Assembly (NCBI GenBank): GCA_014529385.2
Contig: CM043944.1
Coordinates: 85,465,884 to 85,529,883 of the forward strand
DNA from: Adiantum capillus-veneris
Lineage: Eukaryota > Streptophyta > Polypodiopsida > Polypodiales > Pteridaceae
Direction: 5' to 3'
DNA: 64,000 nt
Position numbers and translations under genes: made by a program. The notes under the pieces were generated by a model, which worked only from the letters and a program-made list of their open reading frames with translations, was not told the origin of the DNA and ran no database searches. Below are positions 45,094-54,371 of the stretch, piece after piece; position 1 is the stretch's first letter, and each line of letters starts with the position of its first letter.

Positions 45094-46571
45094 TGTCACG
45101 AGGACGTGGCAGTTATTAACCATGTCACAGAGATGTGGCAACTGCTAACCTTGGTTGTTGGTTTCTTTCCAATGGGGTTTATTTTATTTGTTTTGAGACC
45201 CTCTTTTTGAAGTAGCAAACGGTCGGACATTGTATGGCCAATGTGAACGGTAGATTCACCCGCAGACGGGAAGTGGTCCGCACTGGAATTCGTATGGTAA
45301 GAGGATGTCTAGGCTCAGAGCAAGATCATATAGGTCCCCCCGTCGCACTTAGCAAGTTGGTGGATACTAGGAAGTGAACTCAATTAAGGCGTAAAGTCAA
45401 GGTGGGACTACCAACAAAAAGTATCCGACAGTTGGGCCACATTGCAATTTTGGATGCGGTCCCAATGAGGATAGATGGTCAGAAGACCAGTGGGAGCCCA
45501 ACGGAAGCATCTCCTAAAATTTAGGGAACTGCTATTTTGAGCCGTGAAATGTGTTCGCGTCATTACCTCCGGTATGACTAGGGGAACGTTTTACAACTCT
45601 GCCGCGAAGTCAACTGGGCAACCGGTCAGGATATTTTTAAGCGGCAAGCCCGAAACGGGCAAATGCTTGTAAATGCGCCAAGTGTCAACTTTTCATGCAC
45701 TTTCCTCTTGCAGAAGAATTGGCGCTGAATATAGAGAAGGGAGAGGCTTCATTTGCAACCTGTCACAGGTTAAGAGCTATGGAGTGCTTCCTTTCCCTCT
45801 CATGTACAGTGTGGTGCTAAGAGTGATGCCCTGCACACTACACACTGCTCTCTCTCTCCCCTACGTGCAGTTATGTGATGCCCCACAAGAGGGCTACTCA
45901 TTTGACTGATGTACAGTTGTGTGGGTTCATGCTTTTGTGTTGAGGCAAGAGCCTCCTTGAGCAGGAACAGGGGTAGCTAACTGCTACTCCAAAGCAGGCA
46001 CTGGTGAGGGTCATAACCTCACCGTACAGGTGCAAAATCAGCGCTGTGTATGCGCTGTAAATTCACTGTTTTTCAGCCGTACGGACGCCAGGATCATTGG
46101 GAATCGTGCCCCACTGGCAGAGAACAGTTAGGGGACTGTTTGGGGCTGAAAACAGGGCAAAAACCAGTAAATACAGCGTGCTGAATTTACTGTTTTTGGA
46201 CAGGAATCAGAGGGTATACGACAGTGCAAGCAAGTTCCAGCAGGGGAATTGGTTTCGCGCAAGTTTTGGGGCTGTTCTGCTGCCGAAATTTGGCCAAATC
46301 AAATGGTATCTAGGTGGATACACGTGAAGGATTCCCAGGACCTTACCTTGTAATTTACCCTCCTAAAGAATAAAGAAATACCGAAAGGGGCGCCAATTTT
46401 GGGGCCTACAGGTTGTCGGCGTCTGCTCGGAGCATTCTAGCTTCCGAGCCGTGTGTGTGATTAAGTGTTAATTCTCGTTACAGGTCTCCTTTAAAAAGTG
46501 CTCTGTGTGTGTGCTTAAAGTAAAGAATTTCGGGTGAAAGCCAACGCCTACCGCCCTACGGGCCGGTTTCC
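45094..46571 (+). repeat. A 3' LTR
   Basis: 1478 bp; the last base of the canonical CA end is C instead of A (TTTCC). Otherwise about 18 differences from the 5' LTR, including one 1-bp indel near 45710. Confidence 0.94.
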
Positions 46572-47733
46572 TCTGCTGCTATGGAGACTGCTGAAAAACG
46601 CCGCTGTTCTGCTGTCGCTAAGGCTGAAAACCAAAAACGCTGGGCTGCTGTCCTAGCGTTAGTAAATTGCTGGCCTCCTGCTGCCGATTGGCTGGAAACA
46701 GGAAACGCTAGGGCTGTCCTGTATCTGCTGATGAAAACGCTGAGGTTCTGGAGTGTGGTGACATCTGCAAAGCTGAAAACGCCCAAGGTTGAGGGAGGTG
46801 CTGATGGAGATGAAAAATGCTAGGGGTACTGCTGGGGTTCTGCTGAGAAGGTGCCTGTTGAGCTTGTGCTCCTGCTGCCTCTGCCAGAAAGTGCTAACTT
46901 GGGTTTGCTTATATATTAACTTAGCAAAATTGCCCTACCTACTTTTGTTGGAAAGTCACTTAAAAATAATAAGTGAAAAATACCAAAAATAGGGAAAATA
47001 GGCTAAATGCATTGGAAAATTCTCCTGATTGAATCTAATGGATTCTGAAGGGAATACTGATGATCATGTTGTGTGCAACCAGAGGATATGCATCTACACT
47101 AAGTGACTGGGCATGCACGGTCTACGAATAGACTCACAAAGGTGCCAGATCACTTCTAATCTAGACTTGACTGGACTGACTGAACCCTGATCATGTTGTA
47201 GCTTGTCCACGGACACATAGGGTTGGATGTGTCACGTGACACAGTTGACTTCGCGACAGAGTTATAAAATGTTCCCCTTGTCATTCCGAAGGTAATAACG
47301 AGAACACATTTCACGGCCCAAAATAGCAATTCCCTAATTTTTAGGAGATGCTTCTGTTGGGCTCCCACTGGTCTTCTTACCATCTATCCTCATTGGGACC
47401 GCATCCAAAAGTGCAATGTCGCCCAACTGTCAGATACTTTCAGTTGGTGATCCCACCTTGACTTTATGCCTTTATTGAGTTCACTTCCTAGTATCCACCA
47501 ACTTGCTAAGTGCGATGGGGGGACCTACATGACCTTGACTGAGCCTAGACACCCTCTTACTATACGATTTCCAGTGCCGACCAACTTCCCGTCTGCGGGT
47601 GAAACTACCGTTCACATTGGCCATACAATGTCCGACCATTTGCAACTTCCAAAGAGAGAGTCTCAAAAACAAAACAAAAATCATTGGAAAGAAACCAACA
47701 ACTAAGGTTAGCAGTTGCCACGTCCTCGTGACA

Positions 47734-48825
47734 GCCAACTTTATATTCACCTGAATTGGCGGCGCGGCTCGAGACTACGCCCGACAAGATGGGGCCACCA
47801 ACGGAGGCAGTTCTAGCGGCGCCCGCACGGGATGTAGCCATTACGCTTGTCATTGGAAAACTTCGTTTTCATTGTCAAGGGTACTTAGGGCACGAGGACT
47901 TTTTCATCATGCCTTTGGAAGGGTGTGACCTCCTCCTAGGAATCCCTTGGTACCATAAGAACAACGTCGTGGTCGACTATCGGGCCAAGAAAGCGACTTT
48001 GACAAATGAGAAGGGCAGAAAAATTGTACTAGATGTAAAATTGAAGGGCGAGTCCGTCCCTATTGTATCTGCTTCGGCCATTTCAAAATTAATGGAATCC
48101 AGTCTTTTTGTTTACTCAATCTATTTGAAAGAAATGAATGATGAACATCGAATGAACATGTCTGAACTAGACAAAGAACGACAAGATTTTTTGCACACAT
48201 ATACCAACTGTTTCTCAGAAGGCCTGCCAGGCGAGTTACTCCCATCTTGTACTAAGGACCATACTATTGTTTTGATTCCTGGAAGCACACCATCGAACCG
48301 GCCACCTTACCGTGTTAGCCAAGCCCAGAATGAAGAATCATGAACCAAGTGAAAGACCTTGAAAAGGGTCTCATCCAGCCGAGTACTTCACCCTACTGCT
48401 CTCCGGTTTTACTAGTACTAAATAAAGACGGATCTTGGAGGATGTGCATCGATTATAGAGCTCTCAATAAAATCACTATCAAGAACAGATTCCTGATTCC
48501 AAGGATCAATGATACTCTTGACCGACTTCATGGATCCTCTTGTTTCAGCAGGATTGATTTGAAAAGCGGATATCATCAGATCAGAATCGCTCCGGGAGAT
48601 GTCTACAAGACGGCCTTTCGCACAAGCTTTGGTTTATACGAATTTTTGGTGATGCCTTTGAGACTTACCAATGCTCCAAGGACTTTCAACAGAATGATGG
48701 ATAGGATTTTCCGAGAGCATCGATCTTTTGTGGGAACTTTCTTTGATGATATTATAGTTTTCTCCAAGGATAAAACAAAATTCCTGAAATTGAATATGAT
48801 TGATTTGTACTCTCTCATTTGACTT
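47734..48825 (+). pseudogene. family-2 gypsy protease-RT fragment (E3)
   Basis: Begins mid-protease (ANFI...ELAARLETTP, with a 1-nt insertion at TTATATTCACC) right after fragment S. Continues with [98 protein letters not shown], a frameshift near 48330, then [60 protein letters not shown] and the RT catalytic FFDDIIVFSKD. It breaks off near 48775, where the sequence jumps to the element's 3' non-coding region. RNase H and integrase are deleted. Confidence 0.9.
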
Positions 48826-49205
48826 GTTTGAGTGCACGAACTGAAAGACAAAATGACTGCAGCATTTCGGTCTCATAAATCTCTATAGACATGATCACAA
48901 TAAGGACTAGTTAATCCGGCATCAGTGAGGTCCGGGATGGATCTAGATGTGGTTACTAAATACGTTGTTGGCAATCATGGTCTGAGATTTAGAATGAATT
49001 TTTCTGTGATTTGTCATGTGATGTCTTGTGATGTCGGGTGATGTCCTGTGATCTCCTGTGATGTGACTGTCGTCTTTGTACAAGTGCTAGATGTGTCGTG
49101 TCTAGTGCGTCGGTACTTAGAGTCAGTGTCTACTGAGACAGTTTATGGCCTCTTTGTTTTGCAAGCGTAATCGAGGGCAATTACAATTCTTTCAAGAGGG
49201 GGGTA
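48826..49205 (+). other. E3 3' non-coding region
   Basis: Homologous to 36640-37006 of E1 (GACAAAATGACTGCAGCATT, ATGGATCTAGATG, the TGTGATGTC cluster, GCGTAATCGAGGGCAATTAC). Ends with the PPT TTTCAAGAGGGGGG at 49190-49203. Confidence 0.8.
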
Positions 49206-49408
49206 TGTCACAAACCGATGCGTAGCAGCCCCTGTTGTACGGACATAGCAGTACGGACAGGCTGACGTGGCAGAGTGCCACGTGGCAGACAGTACGAATT
49301 CTTTCAAGAGGGGGGTATGTCACAAACCGATGCGTAGCAGCCCCTGTTGTACGGACATAGCAGTACGGACAGGCTGACGTGGCAGAGTGCCACGTGGCAG
49401 ACAGTACG
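49185..49408 (+). repeat. 112-bp tandem duplication over the PPT/LTR boundary
   Basis: Copies 49185-49296 and 49297-49408 appear identical. The unit starts AATTCTTTCAAGAGGGGGGT and ends GCAGACAGTACG, so the polypurine tract and the first ~90 bp of the LTR are present twice. Confidence 0.95.
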
Positions 49409-49879
49409 AATTTCCGGGTTCTGCACTGGCGTCGCTCACATTTCAGAGTGTACGGACTTTCACATTTTACGTTGGCTGCTGACATGGCCTAGCTATACGG
49501 ATTTCCGCAATTAGTATTGCTGCTTTTTGTTGGCAGATTTTAGCCTAGTTGCTTTTGGGAAGCATTGCTTTTGAGTTTTAAGCATTTTGAGTTTTAATGC
49601 TTTTAGCAACCCTTGTAATCTTTATAAGTGACCCAAGGGGGCTCACTTCTTAGAGCATCTAAACGCAGAGTCAGAGAGCGAGCACCTGCGAGAAGTTGTA
49701 CTTTGCTCACAGATTAATATAAAAGAAATACCGAAAGGGGCGCCAGTCTTTGGGGCCAATCTCTCTTGGCACGGAACTACGTCGGGCCATGTTGACTCTC
49801 TCGTAATTTGTGAATTGTTTTAAGGAATCTCTGCTCTGTCGCGACAAAATCTAGACTTGGGGTATCCAAGTTTGTTACA
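49206..49879 (+). repeat. family-2 LTR type B, 3' LTR of E3
   Basis: TGTCACAAACCGATGCGTAG to TCCAAGTTTGTTACA, 674 bp including the 112-bp extra copy. Same type as 37007-37719, with the conserved block near 49726-49762 and GGCACGGAACTACGTCGGGC. Confidence 0.87.
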
Positions 49880-49897
49880 CTTGTAGACATCTCTAGG

Positions 49898-50365
49898 AGT
49901 AATCCTAATATGATGGTATCCATGTTTGAATTGATTCTACTAAACCAAGTAGAACACTGTAACCTATCATGTGGATCATCGATCCAGAGTATTGGAAACC
50001 TGTTCCTGATGATGATTTTTTAAGAGCCCTATAGTCAATGCACATCCTCCAAAATCCGTCTTTCTTCTGCACAAGTAGCACTGGAGAACAAAAAGGGAAA
50101 GTACTTGATTGAATCAAGCCCTTTTCCAATACGCCACTGCCTTGGCCCACAATTTCTTCCTATTGTGCTCTACTAACTCTGTACGGGGTCATCCCTGATA
50201 TCAAATCAATTGTGATTCTTTGGCCGCTCTATAGGTAACTCGGCAGATAGACTCTATGAAAATAAAAAAAGTCGACCACCAAGTCTAAGCATTCCCTTTC
50301 AGAAAAGAAGCAGATTTTCTGACTTTGGAATCTTTTGTAAAATTGTCTCCAGAAAATGCCGCATC
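49898..50365 (-). pseudogene. internally deleted gypsy gag/RT relic
   Basis: Minus strand: a gag scrap at about 50365-50280 (DAAFSGDNFTKDSKVRKSAS) followed by an RT scrap at 50240-49905 (TIDLISGMTPYRVSRAQ, stop, [28 protein letters not shown]). The later part is garbled (FQYSGSMIH). The 3' LTR of E5 abuts its gag end, so E5 probably inserted here. Confidence 0.75.
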
Positions 50366-51703
50366 TATAACCGGCCTGTACAACGTAGAGGGCGGTACTA
50401 TTTCAATTACCTGTTAACTTTACACAGAGCACTGAGAAGGGAAGAGAACACAGTTGCGTCCAGCGACTAGAATGTCACTGCGCACACGAGACCGACACCC
50501 TGTAGGCCCCAAAGACTGGCGCCCCTTTCGGTATTTCTTTATTCAAATTAAGGTAGACGATCCGACCACTTAGCACAAGCTTTCACAAAGCTGTCCAAAC
50601 CTGGCGAGGGCTGAAAACGCAGGTTTTCGACCTGATTTTGGCAACATAACGGCGCAAAAACCCCTGTAGGTCAAAAGCACCTGTCTAGGACGGATTCCCT
50701 CGCTATCTGGAAGCTTTCTGGTGAGCTGTCACAGAAATTCAACGGGCTGTAATTCCCTGTTTTTCACTGCCGGGTGCCCAAAAGCTTGTACACGCATCCC
50801 AAGGCTCTCACGAGGCTCCCCCGGGGTTCCCTTGCAGTTTAGGTGCGAAACCCTAAACCTGCAGAAAAACACAGCAGGCTGTAATTCGCTATTTCGGATC
50901 GTTTTTAGCGGAGCGAACACCCCTACGCGTGTCCCAAGGGCTCCCGCACGCAATGGGACAGTTCCCCTGTGAATTGGACGAGTTTTCACGCGAGAAAACT
51001 CTCCGAACTCGCAATCTTTTGCGATGGAACTGTGCGTACCTGTGGGGGATTAGCAATTAGCTAATCCGGTTCTTGTTCAGAAGGCTCTTGCCTTGGCAAA
51101 CGCGCATAAACCCCCAGAACTGTACATGTTCATCTGAGTAGCCCATCTAGTGGGACATTACCATATGTGCCAAAGGGGAGAGAGAGATGCACGAGAGCAA
51201 ATCATCGCGCTACATGAGACAGAGGAGAAGGCAAGCTTTCCATTAAAGCTGTAGATCGGCACCCACTACTCACACACACACTGTAGCTCCTTATGATCAA
51301 AAATCAGCCTCCTCTCTCAAATTGGGCGCCCCTCTTCAGCTGGAAGTAGCAAACTCCTCAGAAGCCGCCATGTGTCCAGTTTGCCCCTTTTGAGTTAATT
51401 TTCTAGTTCCCACTGACTTATAAAGTTATAAGTGACTTTCCGAGTGGCCCAGACTTCATTTGGCGCACACAGGCTTCCATACTCGTCAGAATTCAGAGCT
51501 AACTGGCCCGACCAGTCCCAGACTGACCGACCCAGACTCCCGCTGTGAGAAACCTATTCGGCCGCAGCCGTTTCACACTGGCCATGCAATGTCCACTTGC
51601 ACCTTTTCAAGGGTTCCGGGGAAAACAAGTAAAAATAAAATAAATAAAAATATCTAGTACTTATTTCCGGAAGGCAACAGGAAAAATACACCTCCTGGTG
51701 ACA
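50366..51703 (-). repeat. E5 3' LTR (family-2 type A2)
   Basis: 1338 bp. On the minus strand it starts TGTCACCAGGAGGTGTATTT after the PPT and ends GGCCGGTTATA, a mutated form of GGCCGGTTTCA. Closest to the G1 LTR: both contain the reading frame beginning MKTRPIHR. The conserved block is at about 50503-50541. The partner 5' LTR is beyond the right edge of the window. Confidence 0.82.
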
Positions 51704-51719
51704 CACCCCACCCTTGAAA
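51704..51719 (-). other. E5 polypurine tract
   Basis: On the minus strand TTTCAAGGGTGGGGTG, a degraded version of the TTTCAAGAGGGGGGTA tract of A, E1 and E3. Confidence 0.7.
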
Positions 51720-52011
51720 TACTGCAAGCGACCTCGCTTGCATGCCAATAATACATGCAGTATCTCCTGATATCACATATATTCTATGATGGGAATCCAA
51801 GATATACATGCTTCCGGAAATGTAGCGTTGGACGATTAAACAATCCCACCAACCTGGCTACGACACATATATCAAGCATAGAAGCCTTCTAGTGTACTCT
51901 GAAGCACAAACTTCTCTAGCTAAATTCTGTATGGAAAGAGTAGATACAATTGCTTAACTACTCTCTTGAGCATCATGAACCATGCTCTTGCCTTGCTCCA
52001 AAAAGTCTACA
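51720..52011 (-). other. E5 3' non-coding region
   Basis: Between pol stop and PPT on the minus strand; no coding signal. Confidence 0.6.
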
Positions 52012-52810
52012 TCAAGTCACTGTGGGTTCCATCTGAAAGGCTTCAAGATACAATTGCAATAGCTGAGGTGAATCAAGCAATTCAGACTCTTCCATCCATT
52101 TGGCATCCAATGATGGATAGTTCTTGAACTTCACCAAATAGCGTCTTGCAACCTTTCCTCTAACCTTTCTTTCTTTATGTGCCAATATTGCCGGGAACAA
52201 GGATTTCATCCGATTCTTCCACTTCGGGTTGTTCCTCATCAAACATATTCTCTGGCACATCACCAACAAAGGGTCTTAGAAGGCTAACATGAAAAGCATT
52301 ATGTATTTTCCAGCCTTCTGGTAGCTTTAACCTGTAAGCTACATCGCTGATCTTTTCTGAAATTTGAAAAGGACCATAATATCGCATACTGAGCTTAGGA
52401 AACAAGCGTTCCTTGCCTTTCCTTTTCCTTAACCTGGCCTTTTCAAAGCGAAAAAGCACCCAATCACCAAGTGAAAATACAAGTTCACGACGGTGACGAT
52501 CAGCAGCTTTCTTTTGTTTAGCCTGAGTCTTCTCAAGAGCAATCTTTATCTTCCTGTATGTTTCATCCATATCTTGCACATACTTATCTGCCTCAAAATT
52601 CTTATCCTTAGTCTGCAAAATGGGCGGGACTTTCTTTCCTCCTTCCACTATCTCAAATGGTACCTTACCTGTTGACGTATGCACAGTGTTATTGTAAGCA
52701 TATTCAACCAATGGAAGATGATGTTCCCAAGTTGCCTTGTGCTTTGACACATAACATTTGAGCAGGTCCAGGACAGTAGAATTTGCCTCTTCTGACTGTC
52801 CATCTGTTTG

Positions 52811-54305
52811 TGTAACTAAGTCAGACTTTGTAAATAATTAATTTATTTACGAGAACAGAATCATCTAATTAGTTGTGTGTACACCAGAATAGACCTAGCA
52901 GTTCTAAGGCCTCAGGTGAGCCTAAATGCGGGCCACAACACCTCAGAGGGACCTTAGCAGAAATTACCCTGAAGCCCTAGTGATTGGGAAATCGGGTCTT
53001 CAGAAAGGGGTAAGCAATAGCCTCAGATTTTAGGCTCAGGAAAAATACGCGCGTCACTACAAGCACATGAATGAGATGGGGTCCTTAGAACAGTGACCCT
53101 AAGGCTAATAAAGCCTTAGGGTAAGTTTCGTTAAATTAAATTTAACGGTCCGTGCCCGGGCAGGCGGCCGGACAGGTGTGAACAGGTAAAGGCGGTGCAG
53201 TGCCAGTGCGGCATTGCGTCGGCAGACCTTCGGTGTTCTCATAAAAGAATCATTGATAGCATTTGTTAGTTAGTTGCACATTTTTAATTAATGAGCTAGA
53301 AGTTTTTAAAGTCAAAAGTTGAATGGTTTTTAAGTTTTTAAAGTAAGTGTGCCAAGTGGCACAAACTAACTCTCTCTCACTCTCACTCTCACCCTCTCTC
53401 TCTTCCTAGCGCCCCCTCTCCCTGATGGCTATTTAGGAGCCCCCCCTCCCCCATTTTCAGGGCTGGCAATGCACCTACCCCCCTAATGTGAGCGTGCTCT
53501 ATGCGGTGGAGCCCTCCATTGAAGCTTGAGAGAAGCCCCTTGCGACATATGTGGTAGCCTTGTGCTCCCATTGTCAAGAACAAGGGATCTCACAGTCATA
53601 GACACCTTCTGGTGAAGTTTCATCGCGAGAAGCTGCCATAGACGCTCTCTTAGCAGAGTGCGGCTGCTGCAATTCTCTGTTTTCAGCCCCTAATCACCTC
53701 GATTAGGGCTGTTTTCAGTAGATCAGCCATAGAAATTCTCTTCTCTCTCCTTATCCTAAGTCTACATCAAGTTTGGCGCGATTCCATCGCGAAGAAGACC
53801 TCTGTTTCGGCGTAGGGGTGTGCACAGGTAAGAATTTCAGGTTATGTGCAGAAAATTACAGCAAGCATGTGCGTGTGCATTTTGCTTGTTTCTCTTTTGT
53901 GTTCGATGCATGAATGAATGAGCATGAAGGCAACACATAACGGAAGTTGGACTCTCCTCTGTGAGAGCTTCCGATGAGCTGTTTTGGAAGATAGACTCTC
54001 TTTTCGAGAGCTTCCAACCAGTCTCGCAGAAGAGGGGAAATCCCCTAAGCAGAAAGAAAGTGGAAACACTTTCTCAGTCAGTAGTCAGAACAGAACAGAA
54101 GAAAGAATAGAGGACGGGCGTGTGCCCCGTTCTTGTGCTTGTAAAGATTCTCCCTTAGTAATAAAGATATTCTCTTTATGGGGGGGGGACCAGCCCATCT
54201 TCTGGTCCCCAATGGAGTGTAAAGTTTTCTCTCTCCCTCTAATTCTCTTGAGTATTTGAAGTGCAATTAAACGTCAGTTTACGCTTCCGTATTTTTTTTG
54301 TGACA
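52811..54305 (+). repeat. E4 5' LTR
   Basis: 1495 bp, TGTAACTAAGTCAGACTTTG to TTTTTTTGTGACA. It includes 76 bp (about 53719-53794) absent from the 3' LTR. AATAAAGATATTCTCTTTAT near 54160 may be the polyadenylation region, followed by a G run. Confidence 0.95.
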
Positions 54306-54306
54306 G

Positions 54307-54318
54307 TGGTATCAGAGC
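54307..54318 (+). other. E4 primer-binding site
   Basis: TGGTATCAGAGC one base after the LTR; initiator tRNA-Met type. Confidence 0.93.
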
Positions 54319-54371
54319 AAGGTTCTCTCTCTCTTCCTGAAGGGATCGACGACTCTTGGCAGATTGCAGAA

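Larger units (their letters stand above)
38143..46571 (+). mobile_element. full-length family-2 Ty3/gypsy chromovirus A
   Basis: 8429 bp, TSD TCTGC at 38138-38142 and 46572-46576. 5' LTR 38143-39619, PBS, gag-pro-pol 39717-44923, PPT, 3' LTR 45094-46571. The youngest-looking element of the window: about 18 differences between LTRs by eye (~1.2%), and coding damage limited to two stops and two frameshifts. It is nested in element C. Confidence 0.97.
37812..47241. mobile_element. LTR-like element C (~1 kb), probably a solo LTR, split by A
   Basis: Flanked by CAGTT at 37807-37811 and 47242-47246. Starts TGTAATGTGCAGCGG and ends GTGTCACGTGACA, so it has TG...CA ends. Without A (and one TCTGC) it is about 996 bp and non-coding, with many GCTGAAAA/GCTGATTTT-like phrases. 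Read on the minus strand it starts TGTCACGTGACAC and ends CATTACA, close to family-2 LTR ends, so a minus-strand solo LTR is the best reading. Internal sequence does not match the other LTRs. Confidence 0.8.
37720..47733 (-). repeat. family-2 LTR fragment S (minus), split by element C
   Basis: Two pieces, 37720-37811 and 47242-47733, are together the reverse complement of the first ~590 bp of the family-2 type-A LTR. The right piece ends GCCACGTCCTCGTGACA, the inverse of TGTCACGAGGACGTGGC. They join at GGTTGCCCAGTTGACTTCGC when C is removed. The rest of this LTR is missing at 37720, where the E1 LTR abuts. S ends inside the protease of E3 (next base 47734). Confidence 0.82.
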
